Assembly (NCBI RefSeq): GCF_031143425.1
Contig: NW_027150030.1
Coordinates: forward strand, 83,001-147,000
DNA from: Pleurodeles waltl
Taxonomy: Eukaryota; Chordata; Amphibia; Caudata; Salamandridae
Reading direction: 5' to 3'
Length of the DNA: 64,000 nt
The position numbers and the translations under genes are program-made. Shown here one piece after another: positions 36,894 to 49,343 of this stretch. Each line of letters starts with the position of its first letter. Positions within the stretch are counted from its first letter, which is position 1. The notes under the pieces were generated by a model, which worked only from the letters and a program-made list of their open reading frames with translations, had not been told where the DNA came from and made no database searches.

Positions 36894-39800
36894 GAATTCC
36901 CTTGCCTACTACGAGGGTGGACGGGGCGTGGCTCAGCGGGCGGAGCTTACAGGTGATTCATAAAGGGAGAACCTTCTACTCTGTGTCTGCAGGAGAGGAA
37001 GATAGAACCCGCGCGTCACAGTCAGATACAGATTACGCTCCAGTACATCATCAATTCACCTCCAGGAAGGATTCTAGATTGTTTTCTGCTATGGAATCTA
37101 TGAGCGCACAGCCTTGCTTTATCTTTCCCAGCCCAAGAGTTAGGGTGGCTTGTCCTTTCCAGAAGCTGAGCTTCAACTGGGGCACCTGCTACGTTTATAT
37201 TTGTAAGTGCTTCCTGTTGAGGTTTAGTTTCTGTAAAATGAGCATCATGGCCTACCCAACCGGAGTATTTTCTACGTGTAAGTCAGTAAGCGTTACCTAG
37301 CATGTTTTCATTTGCCCCGTTTATATTGTACACTAAGACTACGTGATGGGCCACGGGGGAAACCTCACCAGCAACCTTGTGTGCCTTTGGCAATGTGATC
37401 GTTACTAGTGCGTCTTTGTGGAGATGTCCTCGTGCTTCTGCGCACAACCTGAATCGGCGGTAAACGCAGTGGTGTCGTTTTGGAAAGCTGTCCATCATCC
37501 TGGTAAAAGGCGGGAATTCCCTTGCCTACTACGAGGGTGGACGGGGCGTGGCTCAGCGGGCGGAGCTTTCAGGTGATTCATAAAGGGAGAACCTTCTACT
37601 CTGTGTCTGCAGGAGAGGAAGATAGAACCCGCGCGTCACAGTCAGATACAGATTACGCTCCAGTACATCATCAATTCACCTCCAGGAAGGATTCTAGATT
37701 GTTTTCTGCTATGGAATCTATGAGCGCACAGCCTTGCTTTATCTTTGCCAAGCCCAAGTTAGGGTGGCTTGTCCTTTCCAGAAGCTGAGCTTCAACTGGT
37801 GCACCTGCTACGTTTATATTTGTAAGTGCTTCCTTTGAGGTTTAGTTTCTGTAAAATGAGCATCATGGCCTACCCAACCGGAGTATTTTCTACGAGTAAG
37901 TCAGTAAGCGTTACCTAGCATGTTTTCATATGCCCCGTTTATATTGTACACTAAGAATACGTGATGGGCCACGGGGGAAACCTCACCAGCAACCTTGTGT
38001 GCCTTTGGCAATGTGATCGTTACTAGTGCGTCTTTGTGGAGATGTCCTCGTGCTTCTGCGCACAACCTGAATCGGCGGTAAACGCAGTGGTGTCGTTTTG
38101 AAAAGCTGTCCATCATCCTGGTAAAAGGCGGGAATTCCCTTGCCTACTACGAGGGTGGACGGGGCGTGGCTCAGCGGGCGGAGCTTACAGGTGATTCATA
38201 AAGGGAAAACCTTCTACTCTGTGTCTGCAGGAGAGGAAGATAGAACCCGCGCGTCACAGTCAGATACAGATTACGCTCCAGTACATCATCAATTCACCTC
38301 CAGGAAGGATTCTAGATTGTTTTCTGCTATGGAATCTATGAGCGCACACCTTGCTTTATCTTTCCCAGCCCAAGAGTTAGGGTGGCTTGTCCTTTCCAGA
38401 AGCTGAGCTTCAACTGGGGCACCTGCTACGTTTATATTTGTAAGTGCTTCCTGTTGAGGTTTAGTTTCTGTAAAATGAGCATCATGGCCTACCCAACCGG
38501 AGTATTTTCTACGAGTAAGTCAGTAAGCGTTACCTAGCATGTTTTCATATGCCCCGTGTATATTGTACACTAAGACTACGTGATGGGCCACGGGGGAAAC
38601 CTCACCAGCAACCTTGTGTGCCTTTGGCAATGTGATCGTTACTAGTGCGTCTTTGTGGAGATGTCCTCGTGCTTCTGCGCACCAACAACGCACGACCTGA
38701 ATCGGCGGTAAACGCAGTGGTGTCGTTTTGGAAAGCTGTCCATCATCCTGGTAAAAGGCGGGAATTCCTTTGCCTACTACGAGGGTGGACGGGGCGTGGC
38801 TCAGCGGGCGGAGCTTACAGGTGATTCATAAAGGGAGAACCAGCTACTCTGTGTCTGCAGGAGAGGAAGATAGAACCCGCGCGTCACAGTCAGATACAGA
38901 TTACGCTCCAGTACATCATCAGTTGACCTCCAGGAAGGATTCTAGATCTTTTTCTGCTATGGAATCTATGAGCGCACAGCCTTGCTTTATCTTTCCCAGC
39001 CCAAGAGTTAGGGTGGCTTGTCCTTTCCAGAAGCTGAGCTTCAACTGGGGCACCTGCTACGTTTATATTTGTAAGTGCTTCCTGTTGAGGTTTAGTTTCT
39101 GTAAAATGAGCATCATGGCCTACCCAACGGAGTATTTTCTACGAGTAAGTCAGTAAGCGTTACCTAGCATGTTTTCATATGCCCCGTTTATATTGTACAC
39201 TAAGACTACGTGATGGGCCACGGGGGAAACGTCTCCAGCAACCTTGTGTGCCTTTGGCAATGTGATCGTTACTAGTGCGTCTTTGTGGAGATGTCCTCGT
39301 GCTTCTGCGCACAACCTGAATCGGCGGTAAACGCAGTGGTGTCGTTTTGGAAAGCTGTCCATCATCCTGGTAAAAGGCGGGAATTCCCTTGCCTACTACG
39401 AGGGTGGACGGGGCGTGGCTCAGCGGGCGAAGCTTTCAGGTGATTCATAAAGGGAGAACCTTCTACTCTGTGTCTGCAGGAGAGGAAGATAGAACCCGCG
39501 CGTCACAGTCAGATACAGATTACGCTCCAGTACATCATCAATTCACCTCCAGGAAGGATTCTAGATTGTTTTCTGCTATGGAATCTATGAGCGCACAGCC
39601 TTGCTTTATCTTTGCCAAGCCCAAGTTAGGGTGGCTTGTCCTTTCCAGAAGCTGAGCTTCAACTGGTGCACCTGCTACGTTTATATTTGTAAGTGCTTCC
39701 TTTGAGGTTTAGTTTCTGTAAAATGAGCATCATGGCCTACCCAACCGGTGTTTTTTCTACGAGTAAGTCAGTAAGCGTTACCTAGCATGTTTTCATATGC

Positions 39801-39998
39801 CCCGTTTATATTGTACACTAAGACTACGTGATGGGCCACGGGGGAAACCTCACCAGCAACCTTGTGTGCCTTTGGCAATGTGATCGTTACTAGTGCGTCT
39901 TTGTGGAGATGTCCTCGTGCTTCTGCGCACAACCTGAATCGGCGGTAAACGCAGTGGTGTCGTTTTGGAAAGCCGTCCATCATCCTGGTAAAAGGCGG
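36894..39998 (+). repeat. Five-monomer module, copy 1 (3,105 bp)
   Basis: Monomers start at 36894, 37514, 38132, 38762 and 39381. Types in order: tacgtgtaag-ending; tttgccaagccc type; gcgcacacc type with gggaaaacc; the type with cagttgacc and gatcttttt (four substitutions within ~26 bp); and a gcgaagctt type that gains a HindIII site (39430). The module ends with gccgtcc, where copies 2 and 3 have gctgtcc. Confidence 0.9.
39430..39435. other. HindIII-gaining marker of a monomer subfamily
   Basis: G-to-A turns gcggagctttcagg into gcgaagctttcagg, creating AAGCTT. I see it at 39430, 42535, 51880, 61211 and 62920 only. Four of these monomers also share the later tttgccaagccc reading, while the one at 61162 does not, which indicates recombination between the two markers. 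The subfamily is confined to the right half of the window. Confidence 0.85.
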
Positions 39999-42900
39999 GA
40001 ATTCCCTTGCCTACTACGAGGGTGGACGGGGCGTGGCTCAGCGGGCGGAGCTTACAGGTGATTCATAAAGGGAGAACCTTCTACTCTGTGTCTGCAGGAG
40101 AGGAAGATAGAACCCGCGCGTCACAGTCAGATACAGATTACGCTCCAGTACATCATCAATTCACCTCCAGGAAGGATTCTAGATTGTTTTCTGCTATGGA
40201 ATCTATGAGCGCACAGCCTTGCTTTATCTTTCCCAGCCCAAGAGTTAGGGTGGCTTGTCCTTTCCAGAAGCTGAGCTTCAACTGGGGCACCTGCTACGTT
40301 TATATTTGTAAGTGCTTCCTGTTGAGGTTTAGTTTCTGTAAAATGAGCATCATGGCCTACCCAACCGGAGTATTTTCTACGTGTAAGTCAGTAAGCGTTA
40401 CCTAGCATGTTTTCATTTGCCCCGTTTATATTGTACACTAAGACTACGTGATGGGCCACGGGGGAAACCTCACCAGCAACCTTGTGTGCCTTTGGCAATG
40501 TGATCGTTACTAGTGCGTCTTTGTGGAGATGTCCTCGTGCTTCTGCGCACAACCTGAATCGGCGGTAAACGCAGTGGTGTCGTTTTGGAAAGCTGTCCAT
40601 CATCCTGGTAAAAGGCGGGAATTCCCTTGCCTACTACGAGGGTGGACGGGGCGTGGCTCAGCGGGCGGAGCTTTCAGGTGATTCATAAAGGGAGAACCTT
40701 CTACTCTGTGTCTGCAGGAGAGGAAGATAGAACCCGCGCGTCACAGTCAGATACAGATTACGCTCCAGTACATCATCAATTCACCTCCAGGAAGGATTCT
40801 AGATTGTTTTCTGCTATGGAATCTATGAGCGCACAGCCTTGCTTTATCTTTGCCAAGCCCAAGTTAGGGTGGCTTGTCCTTTCCAGAAGCTGAGCTTCAA
40901 CTGGTGCACCTGCTACGTTTATATTTGTAAGTGCTTCCTTTGAGGTTTAGTTTCTGTAAAATGAGCATCATGGCCTACCCAACCGGAGTATTTTCTACGA
41001 GTAAGTCAGTAAGCGTTACCTAGCATGTTTTCATATGCCCCGTTTATATTGTACACTAAGAATACGTGATGGGCCACGGGGGAAACCTCACCAGCAACCT
41101 TGTGTGCCTTTGGCAATGTGATCGTTACTAGTGCGTCTTTGTGGAGATGTCCTCGTGCTTCTGCGCACAACCTGAATCGGCGGTAAACGCAGTGGTGTCG
41201 TTTTGAAAAGCTGTCCATCATCCTGGTAAAAGGCGGGAATTCCCTTGCCTACTACGAGGGTGGACGGGGCGTGGCTCAGCGGGCGGAGCTTACAGGTGAT
41301 TCATAAAGGGAAAACCTTCTACTCTGTGTCTGCAGGAGAGGAAGATAGAACCCGCGCGTCACAGTCAGATACAGATTACGCTCCAGTACATCATCAATTC
41401 ACCTCCAGGAAGGATTCTAGATTGTTTTCTGCTATGGAATCTATGAGCGCACACCTTGCTTTATCTTTCCCAGCCCAAGAGTTAGGGTGGCTTGTCCTTT
41501 CCAGAAGCTGAGCTTCAACTGGGGCACCTGCTACGTTTATATTTGTAAGTGCTTCCTGTTGAGGTTTAGTTTCTGTAAAATGAGCATCATGGCCTACCCA
41601 ACCGGAGTATTTTCTACGAGTAAGTCAGTAAGCGTTACCTAGCATGTTTTCATATGCCCCGTGTATATTGTACACTAAGACTACGTGATGGGCCACGGGG
41701 GAAACCTCACCAGCAACCTTGTGTGCCTTTGGCAATGTGATCGTTACTAGTGCGTCTTTGTGGAGATGTCCTCGTGCTTCTGCGCACCAACAACGCACGA
41801 CCTGAATCGGCGGTAAACGCAGTGGTGTCGTTTTGGAAAGCTGTCCATCATCCTGGTAAAAGGCGGGAATTCCTTTGCCTACTACGAGGGTGGACGGGGC
41901 GTGGCTCAGCGGGCGGAGCTTACAGGTGATTCATAAAGGGAGAACCAGCTACTCTGTGTCTGCAGGAGAGGAAGATAGAACCCGCGCGTCACAGTCAGAT
42001 ACAGATTACGCTCCAGTACATCATCAGTTGACCTCCAGGAAGGATTCTAGATCTTTTTCTGCTATGGAATCTATGAGCGCACAGCCTTGCTTTATCTTTC
42101 CCAGCCCAAGAGTTAGGGTGGCTTGTCCTTTCCAGAAGCTGAGCTTCAACTGGGGCACCTGCTACGTTTATATTTGTAAGTGCTTCCTGTTGAGGTTTAG
42201 TTTCTGTAAAATGAGCATCATGGCCTACCCAACGGAGTATTTTCTACGAGTAAGTCAGTAAGCGTTACCTAGCATGTTTTCATATGCCCCGTTTATATTG
42301 TACACTAAGACTACGTGATGGGCCACGGGGGAAACGTCTCCAGCAACCTTGTGTGCCTTTGGCAATGTGATCGTTACTAGTGCGTCTTTGTGGAGATGTC
42401 CTCGTGCTTCTGCGCACAACCTGAATCGGCGGTAAACGCAGTGGTGTCGTTTTGGAAAGCTGTCCATCATCCTGGTAAAAGGCGGGAATTCCCTTGCCTA
42501 CTACGAGGGTGGACGGGGCGTGGCTCAGCGGGCGAAGCTTTCAGGTGATTCATAAAGGGAGAACCTTCTACTCTGTGTCTGCAGGAGAGGAAGATAGAAC
42601 CCGCGCGTCACAGTCAGATACAGATTACGCTCCAGTACATCATCAATTCACCTCCAGGAAGGATTCTAGATTGTTTTCTGCTATGGAATCTATGAGCGCA
42701 CAGCCTTGCTTTATCTTTGCCAAGCCCAAGTTAGGGTGGCTTGTCCTTTCCAGAAGCTGAGCTTCAACTGGTGCACCTGCTACGTTTATATTTGTAAGTG
42801 CTTCCTTTGAGGTTTAGTTTCTGTAAAATGAGCATCATGGCCTACCCAACCGGTGTTTTTTCTACGAGTAAGTCAGTAAGCGTTACCTAGCATGTTTTCA

Positions 42901-43103
42901 TATGCCCCGTTTATATTGTACACTAAGACTACGTGATGGGCCACGGGGGAAACCTCACCAGCAACCTTGTGTGCCTTTGGCAATGTGATCGTTACTAGTG
43001 CGTCTTTGTGGAGATGTCCTCGTGCTTCTGCGCACAACCTGAATCGGCGGTAAACGCAGTGGTGTCGTTTTGGAAAGCTGTCCATCATCCTGGTAAAAGG
43101 CGG
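39999..43103 (+). repeat. Five-monomer module, copy 2 (3,105 bp, tandem with copy 1)
   Basis: Monomers start at 39999, 40619, 41237, 41867 and 42486, with the same five types as copy 1 at exactly +3,105 bp. The HindIII marker is at 42535. It abuts copy 1 directly, so this is a tandem duplication of five monomers inside the larger unit. Confidence 0.9.
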
Positions 43104-46100
43104 GAATTCCCTTGCCTACTACGAGGGTGGACGGGGCGTGGCTCAGGCGGCGGAGCTTACAGGTGATTCATAAAGGGAGAACCTTCTACTCTGTGTCTGC
43201 AGGAGAGGAAGATAGAACCCGCGCGTCACAGTCAGATACAGATTACGCTCCAGTACATCATCAATTCACCTCCAGGAAGGATTCTAGATTGTTTTCTGCT
43301 ATGGAATCTATGAGCGCACAGCCTTGCTTTATCTTTCCCAGCCCAAGAGTTAGGGTGGCTTGTCCTTTCCAGAAGCTGAGCTTCAACTGGGGCACCTGCT
43401 ACGTTTATATTTGTAAGTGCTTCCTGTTGAGGTTTAGTTTCTGTAAAATGAGCATCATGGCCTACCCAACGGAGTATTTTCTACGAGTAAGTCAGTAAGC
43501 GTTACCTAGCATGTTTTCATATGCCCCGTTTATATTGTACACTAAGACTACGTGATGGGCCTCGGGGGAAACGTCTCCAGCAACCTTGTGTGCCTTTGGC
43601 AATGTGATCGTTACTAGTGCGTCTTTGTGGAGATGTCCTCGTCCTTCTGCGCACAACCTGAATCGGCGGTAAACGCAGTGGTGTCGTTTTGGAAAGCTGT
43701 CCATCATCCTGGTAAAAGGCGGGAATTCCCTTGCCTACTACGAGGGTGGACGGGGCGTGGCTCAGCGGGCGGAGCTTTCAGGTGATTCATAAAGGGAGAA
43801 CCTTCTACTCTGTGTCTGCAGGAGAGGAAGATAGAACCCGCGCGTCACAGTCAGATACAGATTACGCTCCAGTACATCATCAATTCACCTCCAGGAAGGA
43901 TTCTAGATTGTTTTCTGCTATGGAATCTATGAGCGCACAGCCTTGCTTTATCTTTCCCAGCCCAAGAGTTAGGGTGGCTTGTCCTTTCCAGAAGCTGAGC
44001 TTCAACTGGGGCACCTGCTACGTTTATATTTGTAAGTGCTTCCTTTGAGGTTTAGTTTCTGTAAAATGAGCATCATGGCCTACCCAACCGGTGTATTTTC
44101 TACGAGTAAGTCAGTAAGCGTTACCTAGCATGTTTTCATATGCCCCGTTTATATTGTACACTAAGACTACGTGATGGGCCACGGGGGAAACCTCACCAGC
44201 AACCTTGTGTGCCTTTGGCAATGTGATCGTTACTAGTGCGTCTTTGTGGAGATGTCCTCGTGCTTCTGCGCACCAACAACGCACGACCTGAATCGGCGGT
44301 AAACGCAGTGGTGTCGTTTTGGAAAGCTGTCCATCATCCTGGTAAAAGGCGGGAATTCCTTTGCCTACTACGAGGGTGGACGGGGCGTGGCTCAGCGGGC
44401 GGAGCTTACAGGTGATTCATAAAGGGAGAACCAGCTACTCTGTGTCTGCAGGAGAGGAAGATAGAACCCGCGCGTCACAGTCAGATACAGATTACGCTCC
44501 AGTACATCATCAGTTGACCTCCAGGAAGGATTCTAGATCTTTTTCTGCTATGGAATCTATGAGCGCACAGCCTTGCTTTATCTTTGCCAAGCCCAAGTTA
44601 GGGTGGCTTGTCCTTTCCAGAAGCTGAGCTTCAACTGGGGCACCTGCTACGTTTATATTTGTAAGTGCTTCCTTTGAGGTTTAGTTTCTGTAAAATGAGC
44701 ATCATGGCCTACCCAACCGGAGTATTTTCTACGAGTAAGTCAGTAAGCGTTACCTAGCATGTTTTCATATGCCCCGTGTATATTGTACACTAAGACTACG
44801 TGATGGGCCACGGGGGAAACCTCACCAGCAACCTTGTGTGCCTTTGGCAATGTGATCGTTACTAGTGCGTCTTTGTGGAGATGTCCTCGTGCTTCTGCGC
44901 ACCAACAACGCACGACCTGAATCGGCGGTAAACGCAGTGGTGTCGTTTTGGAAAGCTGTCCATCATCCTGGTAAAAGGCGGGAATTCCTTTGCCTACTAC
45001 GAGGGTGGACGGGGCGTGGCTCAGCGGGCGGAGCTTACAGGTGATTCATAAAGGGAGAACCAGCTACTCTGTGTCTGCAGGAGAGGAAGATAGAACCCGC
45101 GCGTCACAGTCAGATACAGATTACGCTCCAGTACATCATCAGTTGACCTCCAGGAAGGATTCTAGATCTTTTTCTGCTATGGAATCTATGAGCGCACAGC
45201 CTTGCTTTATCTTTCCCAGCCCAAGAGTTAGGGTGGCTTGTCCTTTCCAGAAGCTGAGCTTCAACTGGGGCACCTGCTACGTTTATATTTGTAAGTGCTT
45301 CCTGTTGAGGTTTAGTTTCTGTAAAATGAGCATCATGGCCTACCCAACCGGAGTATTTTCTACGAGTAAGTCAGTAAGCGTTACCTAGCATGTTTTCATA
45401 TGGCCCGTGTATATTGTACCCTAAGACTAAGTGATGGGCCTCGGGGGAAACGTCTCCAGCAACCTTGTGTGCCTTTGGCAATGTGATCGTTACTAGTGCG
45501 TCTTTGTGGAGATGTCCTCGTGCTTCTGCGCACAACCTGAATCGGCGGTAAACGCAGTGGTGTCGTTTTGGAAAGCCGTCCATCATCCTGGTAAAAGGCA
45601 GGAATTCCCTTGCCTACTACGAGGGTGGACGGGGCGTGGCTCAGCGGGCGGAGCTTACAGGTGATTCATAAAGGGAGAACCAGCTACTCTGTGTCTGCAG
45701 GAGAGGAAGATAGAACCCGCGCGTCACAGTCAGATACAGATTACGCTCCAGTACATCATCAATTCACCTCCAGGAAGGATTCTAGATTGTTTTCTGCTAT
45801 GGAATCTATGAGCGCACAGCCTTGCTTTATCTTTCCCAGCCCAAGAGTTAGGGTGGCTTGTCCTTTCCAGAAGCTGAGCTTCAACTGGGGCACCTGCTAC
45901 GTTTATATTTGTAAGTGCTTCCTGTTGAGGTTTAGTTTCTGTAAAATGAGCATCATGGCCTACCCAACCGGAGTATTTTCTACGAGTAAGTCAGTAAGCG
46001 TTACCTAGCATGTTTTCATATGGCCCGTGTATATTGTACACTAAGACTACGTGATGGGCCACGGGGGAAACCTCACCAGCAACCTTGTGTGCCTTTGGCA

Positions 46101-46852
46101 ATGTGATCGTTACTAGTGCGTCTTTGTGGAGATGTCCTCGTGCTTCTGCTCACAACCTGAATCGGCGGTAAACGCAGTGGTGTCGTTTTGGAAAGCTGTC
46201 CATCATCCTGGTAAAAGGCGGGAATTCCTTTGCCTACTACGAGGGTGGACGGGGCGTGGCTCAGCGGGCGGAGCTTACAGGTGATTCATAAAGGGAGAAC
46301 CAGCTACTCTGTGTCTGCAGGAGAGGAAGATAGAACCCGCGCGTCACAGTCAGATACAGATTACGATCCAGTACATCATCAATTCACCTCCAGGAAGGAT
46401 TCTAGATTGTTTTCTGCTATGGAATCTATGAGCGCACAGCCTTGCTTTATCTTTCCCAGCCCAAGAGTTAGGGTGGCTTGTCCTTTCCAGAAGCTGAGCT
46501 TCAACTGGGGCACCTGCTACGTTTATATTTGTAAGTGCTTCCTGTTGAGGTTTAGTTTCTGTAAAATTAGCATCATGGCCTACCCAACCGGAGTATTTTC
46601 TACGAGTAAGTCAGTAAGCGTTACCTAGCATGTTTTCATATGCCCCGTGTATATTGTACACTAAGACTACGTGACGGGCCACGGGGGAAACCTCACCAGC
46701 AACCTTGTGTGCCTTTGGCAATGTGATCGTTACTAGTGCGTCTTTGTGGAGATGTCCTCGTGCTTCTGCGCACCAACAACGCACGACCTGAATCGGCGGT
46801 AAACGCAGTGGTGTCGTTTTGGAAAGCTGTCCATCATCCTGGTAAAAGGCGG
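43104..46852 (+). repeat. Six monomers linking the two large units
   Basis: Monomers start at 43104, 43723, 44353, 44982, 45602 and 46222. The first carries a local rearrangement at its start (ggctcaggcggcgg instead of ggctcagcgggcgg), and a C replaces G in the segment before the second (cctcgtcctt, near 43643). 39999-44777 pairs with 49344-54122 at offset 9,345. The first mismatch is G at 44778 against T at 54123. The monomer at 46222 is the extra unit absent from the left copy. Confidence 0.87.
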
Positions 46853-49343
46853 GAATTCCTTTGCCTACTACGAGGGTGGACGGGGCGTGGCTCAGCGGGC
46901 GGAGCTTACAGGTGATTCATAAAGGGAGAACCAGCTACTCTGTGTCTGCAGGAGAGGAAGATAGAACCCGCGCGTCACAGTCAGATACAGATTACGATCC
47001 AGTACATCATCAATTCACCTCCAAGAAGGATTCTAGATTGTTTTCTGCTATGGAATCTATGAGCGCACAGCCTTGCTTTATCTTTCCCAGCCCAAGAGTT
47101 AGGGTGGCTTGTCCTTTCCAGAAGCTGAGCTTCAACTGGGGCACCTGCTACGTTTATATTTGTAAGTGCTTCCTGTTGAGGTTTAGTTTCTATAAAATGA
47201 GCATCATGGCCTACCCAACCGGAGTATTTTCTACGAGTAAGTCAGTAAGCGTTACCTAGCATGTTTTCATATGCCCCATTTATATTGTACACTAAGACTA
47301 AGTGATGGGCCTCGGGGGAAACGTCTCCAGCAACCTTGTGTGCCTTTGGCAATGTGATCGTTACTAGTGCGTCTTTGTGGAGATGTCCTCGTGCTTCTGC
47401 GCACAACCTGAATCGGCGGTAAACGCAGTGGTGTCGTTTTGGAAAGCCGTCCATCATCCTGGTAAAAGGCGGGAATTCCCTTGCCTACTACGAGGGTGGA
47501 CGGGGCGTGGCTCAGCGGGCGGAGCTTTCAGGTGATTCATAAAGGGAGAACCTTCTACTCTGTGTCTGCAGGAGAGGAAGATAGAACCCACGCGTCACAG
47601 TCAGATACAGATTACGCTCCAGTACATCATCAATTCACCTCCAGGAAGGATTCTAGATTGTTTTCTGCTATGGAATCTATGAGCGCACAGCCTTGCTTTA
47701 TCTTTCCCAGCCCAAGAGTTAGGGTGGCTTGTCCTTTCCAGAAGCTGAGCTTCAACTGGGGCACCTGCTACGTTTATATTTGTAAGTGCTTCCTGTTGAG
47801 GTTTAGTTTCTGTAAAATGAGCATCATGGCCTACCCAACCGGAGTATTTTCTACGAGTAAGTCAGTAAGCGTTACCTAGCATGTTTTCATATGCCCCGTG
47901 TATATTGTACACTAAGACTACGTGATGGGCCACGGGGGAAACCTCACCAGCAACCTTGTGTGCCTTTGGCAATGTGATCGTTACTAGTGCGTCTTTGTGG
48001 AGATGTCCTCGTGCCTCTGCGCACAACCTGAATCGGCGGTAAACGCAGTGGTGTCGTTTTGGAAAGCTGTCCATCATCCTGGTAAAAGGCGGGAATTCCC
48101 TTGCCTACTACGAGGGTGGACGGGGCGTGGCTCAGCGGGCGGAGCTTTCAGGTGATTCATAAAGGGAGAACCTTCTACTCTGTGTCTGCAGGAGAGGAAG
48201 ATAGAACCCGCGCGTCACAGTCAGATACAGATTACGCTCCAGTACATCATCAATTCACCTCCAGGAAGGATTCTAGATTGTTTTCTGCTATGGAATCTAT
48301 GAGCGCACAGCCTTGCTTTATCTTTCCCAGCCCAAGAGTTAGGGTGGCTTGTCCTTTCCAGAAGCTGAGCTTCAACTGGGGCACCTGCTACGTTTATATT
48401 TGTAAGTGCTTCCTGTTGAGGTTTAGTTTCTGTAAAATGAGCATCATGGCCTACCCAACCGGAGTATTTTCTACGAGTAAGTCAGTAAGCGTTACCTAGC
48501 ATGTTTTCATATGCCCCGTGTATATTGTACACTAAGACTACGTGATGGGCCACGGGGGAAACCTCACCAGCAACCTTGTGTGCCTTTGGCAATGTGATCG
48601 TTACTAGTGCGTCTTTGTGGAGATGTCCTCGTGCTTCTGCGCACCAACAACGCACGACCTGAATCGGCGGTAAACGCAGTGGTGTCGTTTTGGAAAGCTG
48701 TCCATCATCCTGGTAAAAGGCGGGAATTCCTTTGCCTACTACGAGGGTGGACGGGGCGTGGCTCAGCGGGCGGAGCTTACAGGTGATTCATAAAGGGAGA
48801 ACCAGCTACTCTGTGTCTGCAGGAGAGGAAGATAGAACCCGCGCGTCACAGTCAGATACAGATTACGATCCAGTACATCATCAATTCACCTCCAAGAAGG
48901 ATTCTAGATTGTTTTCTGCTATGGAATCTATGAGCGCACAGCCTTGCTTTATCTTTCCCAGCCCAAGAGTTAGGGTGGCTTGTCCTTTCCAGAAGCTGAG
49001 CTTCAACTGGGGCACCTGCTACGTTTATATTTGTAAGTGCTTCCTGTTGAGGTTTAGTTTCTATAAAATGAGCATCATGGCCTACCCAACCGGAGTATTT
49101 TCTACGAGTAAGTCAGTAAGCGTTACCTAGCATGTTTTCATATGCCCCATTTATATTGTACACTAAGACTAAGTGATGGGCCTCGGGGGAAACGTCTCCA
49201 GCAACCTTGTGTGCCTTTGGCAATGTGATCGTTACTAGTGCGTCTTTGTGGAGATGTCCTCGTGCTTCTGCGCACAACCTGAATCGGCGGTAAACGCAGT
49301 GGTGTCGTTTTGGAAAGCCGTCCATCATCCTGGTAAAAGGCGG
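46853..49343 (+). repeat. Four monomers, right copy of the second domain
   Basis: Monomers start at 46853, 47473, 48093 and 48724. They match 34403-36893 at offset 12,450. A private C at 46675, just upstream in the preceding unit (gtgacggg for gtgatggg), is one of the few differences I saw from related junctions. Confidence 0.87.
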
